Below, in pieces: positions 1 through 6,201 of a stretch of 14,934 nt of DNA (its first letter is position 1; every line of letters begins with the position of its first letter). The position numbers and the translations under genes were made by a program. A model generated the notes under the pieces. It was given only the letters and a program-made list of their open reading frames with translations. It was not told the origin of the DNA and did not search any database. Source of the stretch: Planctomycetota bacterium (GTDB lineage: Bacteria > Planctomycetota > PUPC01 > JABMSA01 > JAUWKK01). The DNA lies in NCBI GenBank assembly GCA_030614245.1, contig JAUWKK010000023.1, forward strand, positions 1 through 14,934, read 5' to 3'.

Positions 1-10
1 CAACGAAGAG

Positions 11-40
11 ACCCCCGAGCAGAAACGCCGGGGGTTTTTT
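11..40 (+). terminator. Intrinsic terminator of an off-window + strand gene
   Basis: Perfect 7-bp stem ACCCCCG (11-17) with CGGGGGT (29-35), an 11-nt loop, then a run of T on the + strand (35-40). The other strand lacks a good U-tract, so it should end a + strand gene lying left of the window. Confidence 0.8.
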
Positions 41-263
41 CGTGGGGACTCGACGGACGTCGGCCACTTTGGAGGCACGCTATCCGCCTGCCTCAGGCAG
101 GGGCGGGCCATGCCATAGGCAGGCAGGCAGAATGACGACAACCGCCGAGCCTCAGGTTGTTGATGCCGAGACATTTGGCCATTGAGCGGCACTGGAATAT
201 GGCGTTGTAGTATCAGGCGCTATTCGGCCGTGCGGGGTTTCAGGGGAAAGTCTCGCACCATGT
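41..263. other. Intergenic stretch without a recognisable gene
   Basis: The 382 bases left of the first gene hold the + strand terminator at 11-40, a palindromic repeat at 85-130 and the - strand terminator at 264-290. I see no ORF with a ribosome-binding site, no tRNA and no promoter that I would defend in the remainder. Confidence 0.6.
85..130. repeat. Palindromic repeat, CCTGCC/GGCAGG family
   Basis: CCTGCCTCAGGCAGG (87-101) is a near-perfect palindrome, followed by GGCGGGCC and a GGCAGGCAGGCAG run ending at 130. The same half-sites recur at 9060-9089, 11691-11707, 13341-13360 and 14819-14834, so this looks like one member of a small dispersed palindrome family. Confidence 0.6.
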
Positions 264-290
264 GAAAAGGCGGGTGCGAAGCCCGCCTTT
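264..290 (-). terminator. Terminator downstream of the exported TPR gene
   Basis: A 9-bp perfect stem AAAGGCGGG (266-274) with CCCGCCTTT (282-290) and a 7-nt loop. Read on the - strand the stem runs into TTTT. It lies about 90 nt past the stop of the - strand gene ending at 383. The flanking A and T tracts could also let it work weakly on the + strand. Confidence 0.65.
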
Positions 291-382
291 CCGCAGGGGC
301 TGATATTATTGGCTTGCAGGTTCTATGCTATCTTCCGCCTGGGCCGCCCCGCCGTTTGCCACCGAGTCGTTCGCCGCCGAGG

Positions 383-1330
383 TCATTGGCCGGCAGGGCC
401 CCTGTTACGGCGCATGCCCCGACCTTGCCGGCCGCCGACGCCATCATCATACGGACGGTACAGGAACTCCAGCCGCTCCTGAAGCTCGATTCGCTCCGAG
501 GCGCTCAGCTTTCTGAATTCCGTCTGGCTCGGAAAGAACAGGTCTGTCATCTTCGTCGCCTCGTCATAGGGCAGAAGTTTAACGATGCGTTCGAGAGCCT
601 CGACAGCCTTATCCGGCTGCTCGTGAGTTCCCCAGGCCTTCGCGATGATGTGAAGCAGTTTCAACTTCTCGACCTTGTCCTGCGTAGCCGAGAGGATTTC
701 TTCGAGGATAGCCACGCCCTTCTCGTATTCGCCCATCTCGTCGGCGAGGCTGACGATTTCATTCCAGGCCCTCAGTGCCAGCGGGCCTTCAACCTTCCTG
801 TATTCGGCGATAGCCTTATCGGTATCACCCAGATGCCGCCTGTAGATGGTAGCGATATTGAAATGGGCGCTCGCCTGCACATTGGCGTCGGGGCTCTTGG
901 TCATGCGTTCGAGCGCCTTGATAGCCTGCTCGAATTGCTGCGCCTTCAGGCTGACCTCGGCCATCGTCTGGATGGCCGTATCGGCCGGGTTGAGTTTTTC
1001 GCGCACGAGCGGGTTCGTCGGCCCGCGCTGAGCGGCACCCCGCGCTCCCCTGGCCTGCTGGAATCTCTCGCGCATCTGCTGGCGGAATTCGTCAAACTTC
1101 TTCTGCTCGTCGACGGTTAGTTCTTTGCCGTCGCGCTGCTTCTGGAACAATTCACGCATCTCAGCCGGCATATCCTGCATCATCCTTCCGCGCATGCCAG
1201 CGCCGCGGCGAGCACCGCGGCCTCGCCGGCCGCCCTGCTCGCCACCGGCACGTTCGCGCTCGCCGGCAAAGACGGGCAAACACATCAGCACTACAGCTAC
1301 TACTGCCGACATCATCAACAACTTCTTCAT
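383..1330 (-). CDS. Exported Arg-rich protein with one SGEELT-type unit and TPR repeats (315 aa)
   Basis: No named family recognised for the whole protein. From the chosen start it has a Sec signal peptide (MKKLLMMSAV..., probable cut after FA at residue 22), an Arg/Gly-rich stretch (about 30-50), one copy of the 30-residue helical unit seen in its two neighbours (58-87, core DGKELTVDEQKK), then TPR-like helix pairs at about 120-255 and an Arg/Gly-rich tail (299-315). TPRs usually bind proteins, so a periplasmic scaffold is plausible, but this is inference. The start at 1330 is chosen because AAGGAGA (1344-1338) sits 7 nt upstream; a longer reading from 1357 would put the Shine-Dalgarno inside the gene. 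Residues 1-97 and the leader are paralogous to the next gene upstream (1521-2474), whereas the TPR part is not, so the gene looks chimeric. The terminator at 264-290 follows. Confidence 0.85.
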   Translation of the reverse strand: MKKLLMMSAVVAVVLMCLPVFAGERERAGGEQGGRRGRGARRGAGMRGRMMQDMPAEMRELFQKQRDGKELTVDEQKKFDEFRQQMRERFQQARGARGAAQRGPTNPLVREKLNPADTAIQTMAEVSLKAQQFEQAIKALERMTKSPDANVQASAHFNIATIYRRHLGDTDKAIAEYRKVEGPLALRAWNEIVSLADEMGEYEKGVAILEEILSATQDKVEKLKLLHIIAKAWGTHEQPDKAVEALERIVKLLPYDEATKMTDLFFPSQTEFRKLSASERIELQERLEFLYRPYDDGVGGRQGRGMRRNRGPAGQ

Positions 1331-1473
1331 GATCAGGTCTCCTTTTTCAATGGTCAAATCTGGGCCACGGCGTACATCGCCATGTCAGCCCGTTGCTCTC
1401 TATCTCCAGGGGCCGCCCGCGGCCTCTCTCGCCAGCCGATGCCGGCGAGAGTATCAAGGCCGCAGTTACTGCT
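1257..1473 (-). repeat. Duplicated leader plus signal-peptide module, copy A
   Basis: DNA copy of 2401-2626. Positions 1336-1408 equal 2480-2552 base for base (73 nt), and 1413-1460 equal 2566-2613 (48 nt). The signal-peptide codons (1257-1330) differ at only a few positions. The remaining leader differences are two point changes and one short block replacement (1409-1412 versus 2553-2565). Confidence 0.9.
1331..1473 (-). promoter_or_regulatory. Structured leader A (duplicate of leader B)
   Basis: Leader of the 315-aa gene, nearly identical to 2475-2626. On the - strand it holds a palindrome GCAGTAACTGC (1472-1462). Hairpin 1 (1463-1419) has an outer stem GCGGCC/GGCCGC, an asymmetric TTGATA/A internal loop, an inner stem CTCTCGCC/GGCGAGAG and a 10-nt loop. 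Hairpin 2 (1391-1362) has GGGC/GCCC, a TGA bulge, CATGGCG/CGCCGTG (one G-T pair) and an ATGTA loop. AAGGAGA lies 7 nt before the start. It matches no riboswitch class I know. GATACT at 1455-1450 could be a -10 box, but no convincing -35 is seen. Confidence 0.55.
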
Positions 1474-1520
1474 CTGGGTGGCACCTGAGGGCGCCTCATT
1501 TTTCACTTCCTTTTTTACGC

Positions 1521-2474
1521 TTATCGCGGCATCGGCCTCTTCGACCTAAGGGCGTGCTTCATAAACTCCCTGAGCGGCGCCTTCTCTTCTTCGGTCAGCT
1601 CTGCACCGCTCCTTAACTTGTCCAGGAGTCCCCTGATTCCAGGGCCCATCGGCCCGCGGCCTTGCTGCCTGAACCCCATCCGCCCCCTCGGCTTGCGCAT
1701 GCGCTCCACGAACTTCTTGCGCTTGGCTTTCTCTTGGTGGGTCAGTTCCCCGCGGCTCCTGCGCTTGTGCAGGAGTTCTCTGATTGCCGGCGGCGCCGGC
1801 CTCTTCGGCTTGCTCATGTGCTCCATGAACTTCTTGACCTTGGCCTTCTCTTCTTCGGTCAGTTCTTCACCGCTCTTTAGCTTGTCCAGAAGTTGTCTGA
1901 TTGCCTGCGGCGCCGGCCTCTTCGGCATCATCCTTTCGCGCATGGCACCGCCGCGGCGAGCACCGCGGCCTCGCCGGCCGGCCCGCTCGCCCCTGGCCTG
2001 GCGGAACCTCTCACGCATCTGAGGCCGCATATCCTGCTTCATCCTTTCGCGCATGCCGCCGAAACGGCGAGCACCGCGGCCTCGCCGACCGGCCCGCTCG
2101 CCCCTGGCCTGGCGGAACCTCTCGCGCATTTGAGGCCGCATATCCTGCATCATCCTTTCGCGCATGCCGCCGAAACGGCGAGCACCGCGGCCTCGCCGCC
2201 CGGCCCGCTCGCCCCTGGCCTGGCGGAACCTCTCGCGCATCTGCTCGCGGAATCCGTCCAGCTTCGCTCTCTCGTCGTCAGTCAGTTCTTCGCCGCTGCG
2301 CCGCTTCTGGATCAATTCACGCATCTCAGGCGGCAGATCCTGCATCATCCTTTCGCGCATGCCGCCGAAGCGGCCAGCACCGCGGCCTCGCCGGCCGCCC
2401 CGCTCGCCGGCAAAGGCCGGCAAGCACATCAGCACTACAGCTACTACTGCCGACATCATCAACAACTTCTTCAT
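1521..2474 (-). CDS. Exported Arg-rich tandem-repeat protein (317 aa)
   Basis: Family not recognised. The signal peptide is almost identical to that of the 315-aa neighbour (cut expected after FA, residue 22). The mature protein is strongly basic and built of two repeat types. Type 1 is a 37-residue tandem unit (88-124, 125-161, partial 162-182; a diverged lead copy starts near 23) with RRGRGARR and GGMRERMMQD segments. Type 2 is the 30-residue helical unit with core SGEELT-x-x-EKAK at 51-80, 192-221, 231-260 and 280-309; two of these follow a PKRPAP linker with a 39-residue period. The start at 2474 has AAGGAGA 7 nt upstream. RGG-like basic repeats suggest binding of a polyanion (nucleic acid, acidic polysaccharide), but nothing catalytic is visible. 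The LT motif recalls LTxxQ of Spy/CpxP chaperones only superficially. Confidence 0.8.
   Translation of the reverse strand: MKKLLMMSAVVAVVLMCLPAFAGERGGRRGRGAGRFGGMRERMMQDLPPEMRELIQKRRSGEELTDDERAKLDGFREQMRERFRQARGERAGRRGRGARRFGGMRERMMQDMRPQMRERFRQARGERAGRRGRGARRFGGMRERMKQDMRPQMRERFRQARGERAGRRGRGARRGGAMRERMMPKRPAPQAIRQLLDKLKSGEELTEEEKAKVKKFMEHMSKPKRPAPPAIRELLHKRRSRGELTHQEKAKRKKFVERMRKPRGRMGFRQQGRGPMGPGIRGLLDKLRSGAELTEEEKAPLREFMKHALRSKRPMPR
1929..2213 (-). repeat. 111-nt tandem repeat inside the Arg-rich gene
   Basis: Two full units (2213-2103 and 2102-1992 on the - strand) and a partial third (1991-1929), each encoding 37 residues beginning GERAGRRGRG. The first two units differ by only a handful of bases, which indicates recent expansion and makes unit-number variation between strains likely. 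Confidence 0.85.
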
Positions 2475-2626
2475 GATCTGGTCTCCTTTTTCAATGGTCA
2501 AATCTGGGCCACGGCGTACATCGCCATGTCAGCCCGTTGCTCTCTATCTCCACGGGACAAGTCCCCCGCCCGCGGCCTCTCTCGCCAGCCGATGCCGGCG
2601 AGAGTATCAAGGCTGCAGTTACTGCT
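2401..2626 (-). repeat. Duplicated leader plus signal-peptide module, copy B
   Basis: Partner of 1257-1473 (offset 1144 nt near the start codon and 1153 nt further upstream because of the indel). Similarity ends abruptly just upstream of GCAGTAACTGC (2625-2615). Confidence 0.9.
2475..2626 (-). promoter_or_regulatory. Structured leader B (duplicate of leader A)
   Basis: Leader of the 317-aa gene. Hairpin 1 spans 2616-2572; its inner 8-bp stem (2604-2597 with 2586-2579) is intact, while the outer stem has one mismatch relative to leader A (A at 2614 on the - strand). Hairpin 2 (2535-2506) is identical to that of leader A. Between them lies an extra small palindrome GGGACTTGTCCC (2565-2554) absent from leader A. 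AAGGAGA (2488-2482) is 7 nt from the start. Confidence 0.55.
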
Positions 2627-2649
2627 GTCGGGGGTTACCAAAAGGGGTC

Positions 2650-3042
2650 TCATTCCTCAGTTCCTTCGTCTTCAGCGTTTGGGCGCCTGCGGCGGTGTCT
2701 CCTCAAGAACTTCCTGAGCCTGGCTTTCTCTTCGTCGGTCAGCTCTTCGCCACTCTTGCGCTTCTCCAGGAGTTCCTTGATTTCGGCCCGAACCTTGCGG
2801 GCGTTTTGCATAAACTCCTTGAGCTTGGCCTTCTCTCCGTCGGTCAGCTCTTCGCCGCTCTTGCGCTTGTGCAGGAGTTCCCTGATTCCTTCGGGAAGTT
2901 TCTCCCTGAGGCGTCGGTGAATCCGGGGCTTACCTTTCGCTCGGCGGCGAGGACGATTGGGACATTCACCTTCTGCCAACGCTATTACCGCCGAGAACAC
3001 AACGATCAGCCCGGCCGCAAAAATGCTCAACTTTCTCATCAT
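2650..3042 (-). CDS. Small exported basic protein with two SGEELT-type units (130 aa)
   Basis: Third member of the local family. A signal peptide (about 1-23, ALA-E cut) precedes a basic stretch (PRRRAKGKPR) and two ungapped copies of the 30-residue unit (53-82 and 88-117, each with RKSGEELTD), then a short Arg run and an acidic tail (DEGTEE). Unlike its two neighbours it lacks the duplicated leader and the 37-residue RGRG repeat. AAGGAGG lies just upstream; the adjacent ATG at 3039 is an equally good start. It ends 175 nt before the next gene of the same strand. The function is unknown; two predicted helix-turn-helix-like hairpins joined by a 5-residue linker suggest a small helical, probably polyanion- or protein-binding factor (inference). 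Confidence 0.8.
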   Translation of the reverse strand: MMRKLSIFAAGLIVVFSAVIALAEGECPNRPRRRAKGKPRIHRRLREKLPEGIRELLHKRKSGEELTDGEKAKLKEFMQNARKVRAEIKELLEKRKSGEELTDEEKARLRKFLRRHRRRRPNAEDEGTEE

Positions 3043-3156
3043 AAGCTCCTCCTTGTTGTAACCTACTACACCTTGCCTGCCATTCCAGCTCGACGTCTTG
3101 CTGATGAGTTAAATGGCGGGCAGCCGAGAAAGTTGCGGAGGATTACTTCTGATTAC

Positions 3157-3174
3157 AAAAAAGCCCCTCAGGGC
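3157..3174 (-). terminator. Probable terminator of the dapB operon
   Basis: On the - strand GCCC-TGAG-GGGC (3174-3163) is followed by six T (3162-3157). The stem is short (4 G-C pairs) but sits 64 nt past the stop at 3239, where an operon end is expected. Confidence 0.55.
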
Positions 3175-3238
3175 CGTCCGGACGAGGAGAATACGTGAAC
3201 AGAGAGCCATTCGGCGTAGTACACCCCTTCACGCGCGC

Positions 3239-4396
3239 CTATCCTGCGTTGGTGGCCTCGGAATCGTCCATATCGGAATCCACGTCGTCAGCCAAGTCGT
3301 CCTCAAACGGCGCGGATTCTTCACCGATCAGTGTCATCTCGTTGGCGATCCGCAGCGCGGCACGTCCGAAACCCGTGCCCAGACGCAGTATGAGGAAGCC
3401 CAGATACCCCGCTGCCGGCAGAACGAGAGCAGAACGCACGCCCGTCAGCCCGGACCGGGCACCCCACCGGCGGAACTCTTCGGCCTCGCCGCTCGAAATC
3501 GCCAGCATAGCCGTTGCACCGAGCCATCCGACAAATACCACACCTGCACTGAAGACAAAGCCGACTACTCCCAGCAGCAGTATGATCTTCGAGATCACCT
3601 CGAGCAGGGCCAGGCCGGCTGCGAATACCGGCTGTTCCGCCGCATCCGGGTCGCGATTGATGATGCGCACGCCGATCAGCCCAGGCTTGTGGAGCAGGTA
3701 TGCGGCGAATATCGCAAAACACGCAGCGAGCAGCAGGCCGGTAGATACGCCGATCTCCGTCCGTTTGAGCAGTACCGTTGCGCCCGTCAGTGCCAGTGCA
3801 GCCGCCGCGATCACACACAGAAGCATCGCACCGTGCAACAGGGTGGGGTCATCGATAAGGACTATGTCACGCCGCAGCCAGTTGCAGCTTGATGCGGCAA
3901 AGATGAATCCGATCAACGCAGCAGCCAGCCCGGTCAGCCCCAGCATCACCAGCCAGTGCCAGACGGCAGCACCGTCCCCGCCCCGGGGCGCGCCCATCCA
4001 GGCAATCGACTTGTCCAGTACAGCAAACTGAGACAGAGCGACGAGGGCTATAATCAGGGTCGACGCCAGCAGTGTCGCTGCAGCGAGCGCGGCGAGTCTA
4101 TGCAGGGCCGGGATGACATCGCCTTCGGCGGATTTCCTGCGTCGGACCGAAAGGCGGCCGACGAATCCGTCGAGGGCCGCTGCGAGCCAGAAGAGCGGCG
4201 TCGAACGCGGGGCACGTTCGGGCCGGCGCCATTTTCGGCCGCGTCCCGTCCGGGGCACGGCTTCGTTCACCGGCATCGGCTCGTCCTTCGGTACCTCGTT
4301 GACCCACCCGCACCGCGGGCACTTCACCATTGCGCCCGCGAATTTGTCCTCGAGCGTCAGCCTGCTGTCGCATTCCTCGCAGCGGAAACTGATCAT
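3239..4396 (-). CDS. Zinc-ribbon multipass membrane protein (385 aa)
   Basis: The N-terminus is a small cytoplasmic-type zinc ribbon with Cys6-x2-Cys9 and Cys26-x2-Cys29 (second knuckle KCPRCGWVN). A basic linker (about 50-90) leads to about seven hydrophobic segments (about 100-125, 146-169, 186-209, 215-236, two within 255-298, 324-341) and an acidic tail rich in Asp/Glu (359-380). Ribbon-plus-membrane proteins of this kind are common in planctomycetes, but I know no assigned function. ATG at 4396 is preceded by a weak GAGGG. The gene starts 38 nt after dapB and is probably co-transcribed with it; the terminator at 3157-3174 follows. Metal- or redox-sensing by the ribbon is speculation. Confidence 0.85.
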   Translation of the reverse strand: MISFRCEECDSRLTLEDKFAGAMVKCPRCGWVNEVPKDEPMPVNEAVPRTGRGRKWRRPERAPRSTPLFWLAAALDGFVGRLSVRRRKSAEGDVIPALHRLAALAAATLLASTLIIALVALSQFAVLDKSIAWMGAPRGGDGAAVWHWLVMLGLTGLAAALIGFIFAASSCNWLRRDIVLIDDPTLLHGAMLLCVIAAAALALTGATVLLKRTEIGVSTGLLLAACFAIFAAYLLHKPGLIGVRIINRDPDAAEQPVFAAGLALLEVISKIILLLGVVGFVFSAGVVFVGWLGATAMLAISSGEAEEFRRWGARSGLTGVRSALVLPAAGYLGFLILRLGTGFGRAALRIANEMTLIGEESAPFEDDLADDVDSDMDDSEATNAG

Positions 4397-4434
4397 CGAC
4401 CCTCGCCCGATCTTCTTTCTTGTCCATTCAATGG

Positions 4435-5217
4435 TCAGTCATTCGCGCCGAGCACGTCTTTCATCGAGTAGAATCCGGCCGGCTTGCCGGCGAGGAACCT
4501 GGCTGCCCGGAGGGCGCCTCTTGCGAAGTTCTCGCGGCTGTGCGCCTGGTGGCGCAGTTCGATCCGCTCGCCCTGTGTCGCGAAGATCACGGTGTGATCG
4601 CCTACGATGTCGCCGGCGCGGACGGCGTGGATGCCGATCTCGCCGCGCGGCCGCTTGCCCACGCGCCCCCGGCGGCCGTAGACCGCGTGTTCGCTGAGAT
4701 CGACACCGAGCGCGCCGGCTATACTCTCGGCGATGCGCAGCGCGGTGCCGCTTGGGGCGTCGCCCTTCTGATTGTGATGCGCTTCGATTATCTCGATGTC
4801 GTAATCATTCCCGAGACGCCTGGCAATCTCGGCGGCGATCTCGAAGACTACATTGACGCCCACGCTCATATTCGGAGCCAGCAGCAGCGGGATCTTTTCG
4901 GAAGCCGCCCGCAGCCTGCCGACTTGGTCTGAATCGAAGCCGGTAGTCCCGATCGCCATTGCGATATTCCGCTCGACACAGTTCGCCAGGCGCTCCATCG
5001 TGCTTTGCGGCGTGGCGAAATCGATCATCACGTCGACGCCGTCTGGCAGTTCGGTGCCGAATTTCACCCTGGCTCCCGGAGCGGCATCGGCCCCGTGCAG
5101 CGGATGGTCGGCGCGTTCGAGCGCGGCTGCAAGCTCGAGTTCGGCATCCTCGCAGACCAGCCGGACGAGCATCCTGCCCATGCGCCCCCCCGCTCCGTTA
5201 ATCTCTACTCGTATCAC
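4435..5217 (-). CDS. dapB: 4-hydroxy-tetrahydrodipicolinate reductase (260 aa)
   Basis: DapB reduces 4-hydroxy-tetrahydrodipicolinate with NAD(P)H in the diaminopimelate/lysine pathway, in the cytosol, supplying peptidoglycan precursor. Visible signatures are the Rossmann loop GAGGRMGR (8-15), GTTG (90-93), the family signature EAHHNQKGDAPSGTA (145-159) with the catalytic His147-His148 and Lys151 and the substrate-binding Gly157-Thr158, and a C-terminal FLAGKPAGFYSM segment. Length is normal for the family (about 240-275). The start is GTG at 5217, with GGAGG (5230-5226) 8 nt upstream. It overlaps the stop of the preceding membrane-protein gene by 20 nt, so translational coupling is likely. 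No other dap gene is nearby. Confidence 0.97.
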   Translation of the reverse strand: MIRVEINGAGGRMGRMLVRLVCEDAELELAAALERADHPLHGADAAPGARVKFGTELPDGVDVMIDFATPQSTMERLANCVERNIAMAIGTTGFDSDQVGRLRAASEKIPLLLAPNMSVGVNVVFEIAAEIARRLGNDYDIEIIEAHHNQKGDAPSGTALRIAESIAGALGVDLSEHAVYGRRGRVGKRPRGEIGIHAVRAGDIVGDHTVIFATQGERIELRHQAHSRENFARGALRAARFLAGKPAGFYSMKDVLGAND

Positions 5218-5902
5218 CTGTCGTTCCTCCGTTCACTTGATGCTCATCAACATGATTTTGACGCGACTTCCTGCGGTCGGCTGCAACAATCAGCATCGGG
5301 AATACGATATCGCTCAGGCAGCACGGCACCATGACGGCGATGGTGATCATGATGAAGACTATCCCGATCCTATCGCTGCTGAACAGGTTGCATTCGGAAT
5401 AGAACGAAACGAGATAGAATATCGACGCCATTGTGCTCACGAGTACGTGCCCCGCGTGTGAGTAGACAGTGCTTTTCGCGATAGTGGCCGCCGCGCCGCA
5501 TCCTGCCAGACATCCGATCACGACGAATGGCAGCACCAGCCCGGGATGCTCGATCAGGCAGAAGTGGACCGTCCACCGGCTGCCCAGCAGGCGCCCGCCC
5601 AGTGCCGGCATAAAGATGTCACTCAAGCTGCAGAAGACCGTTGCACCGATGAAGCCCACTATGCACGCCTTCAGAAACTTCCTCTCGTAACGGTAGAACA
5701 TCGCCGTCGTAGCCGTCGCGCTCAAGAGCAGATGCGCCGGATGGAATGTGTGGAACAGGCTCTGCAGCCCTTCGATGCGCTGCTGACCGGTTGAGGACTG
5801 CGCCACAAACAAAAGAACGCTGGTGAGCATCAGCCCCGTCGCGGAGCAGAATATGCTGTAGGGCAGATGGTCCTGGAGTTCCTTGCGCAGATTATTCATC
5901 AT
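5198..5902 (-). CDS. His-rich six-helix membrane protein, uncharacterised (234 aa)
   Basis: Not a named family to me. About six hydrophobic segments (16-35, 55-70, 78-97, 118-142, 150-167, 178-206) and a polar C-tail. Two internal segments repeat a motif: CSLSDIFMP (91-99) and CCLSDIVFP (194-202), which suggests an internally duplicated fold. Histidines cluster in HTFHPAH (51-57), H113/H119 (HFCLIEHPG) and SHAGH (149-152), mostly at predicted membrane borders, which suggests a metal site. The start at 5902 is chosen because GGAGAGG (5912-5906) is correctly placed; ATG at 5899 is nearly as good. A longer TTG reading from 5935 is unlikely, since the promoter at 5941-5969 predicts transcription starting near 5934. 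It overlaps dapB by 20 nt. Confidence 0.8.
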   Translation of the reverse strand: MMNNLRKELQDHLPYSIFCSATGLMLTSVLLFVAQSSTGQQRIEGLQSLFHTFHPAHLLLSATATTAMFYRYERKFLKACIVGFIGATVFCSLSDIFMPALGGRLLGSRWTVHFCLIEHPGLVLPFVVIGCLAGCGAAATIAKSTVYSHAGHVLVSTMASIFYLVSFYSECNLFSSDRIGIVFIMITIAVMVPCCLSDIVFPMLIVAADRRKSRQNHVDEHQVNGGTTGDTSRD

Positions 5903-5940
5903 CACCCTCTCCGGCAAATAGTTCGACCCAGACAAACCGA

Positions 5941-5969
5941 AGTATATGCCGAGCAGGCAGAAGAGTCAA
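5941..5969 (-). promoter_or_regulatory. Sigma70-type promoter of the membrane protein-dapB operon
   Basis: On the - strand TTGACT (5969-5964), a 17-nt spacer, then TATACT (5946-5941): five of six matches in each box. The predicted transcript starts near 5934, giving a leader of about 32 nt. Confidence 0.75.
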
Positions 5970-6034
5970 TAAAACAGAGATGCATCCGGACACGATCCCG
6001 CCGACGTGCGGCTGTAGTCTGAATGTTTTTTATC

Positions 6035-6063
6035 TTGCGGGTGGAGCCGTGGGGCGCTATACT
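6035..6063 (+). promoter_or_regulatory. Candidate promoter of the exported TPR gene
   Basis: TTGCGG (6035-6040), 17-nt spacer, TATACT (6058-6063). The -10 is good and the -35 weak. It would start a transcript near 6070 with a leader of about 130 nt, divergent from the promoter at 5941-5969. Confidence 0.45.
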
Positions 6064-6164
6064 TGATGCCGGGTGGGCTGCACGTGCAGGAAATACTCGA
6101 GCCAAAACCGTAAAACGCGCGGCGAGAGCTACCGAAAAGAATAACATAGGGGTAAGTATGCAAG

Positions 6165-6180
6165 CCGGACCGTTGTCCGG
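6165..6180 (+). promoter_or_regulatory. Leader hairpin next to a ribosome-binding site
   Basis: CCGGAC-CGTT-GTCCGG, a perfect 6-bp stem with a tetraloop, ends 7 nt before AAGGAGG (6188-6194). GCCG at 6164-6167 could instead pair with CGGC at 6184-6187, bringing the stem up to the Shine-Dalgarno, so two alternative folds are possible. Confidence 0.4.
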
Positions 6181-6201
6181 TCTCGGCAAGGAGGAATGCA
6201 A

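Noticed and set aside
314..1120. 268-aa + strand ORF
   Set aside because: Antisense shadow of the exported TPR gene and entering its terminator region; no start signal.
1362..1391. Kink-turn in leader hairpin 2 (TGA bulge)
   Set aside because: The tandem G-A pairs required after the three-base bulge are missing on the opposite strand.
1486..1503. Terminator-like TGAGG-GCG-CCTCA followed by TTTTT on the + strand
   Set aside because: No + strand gene lies upstream, and on the - strand the hairpin has no U-tract.
1929..2213. CRISPR-like periodic repeat
   Set aside because: The 111-nt units are contiguous, in frame and coding, without unique spacers. The heptamer arrays also lack spacers.
1893..3198. 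Long + strand ORFs (274 and 344 aa) opposite the Arg-rich gene
   Set aside because: They mirror the tandem repeat of the - strand gene and lack a ribosome-binding site or signal sequence. The - strand genes have Shine-Dalgarno sequences and signal peptides.
3195..4031. 278-aa + strand Ser/Ala-rich ORF
   Set aside because: Antisense to the zinc-ribbon membrane protein, no start signal, low-complexity composition.
5902..6201. 99-aa - strand ORF in the divergent intergenic region
   Set aside because: It overlaps both promoters and has no ribosome-binding site or recognisable features.
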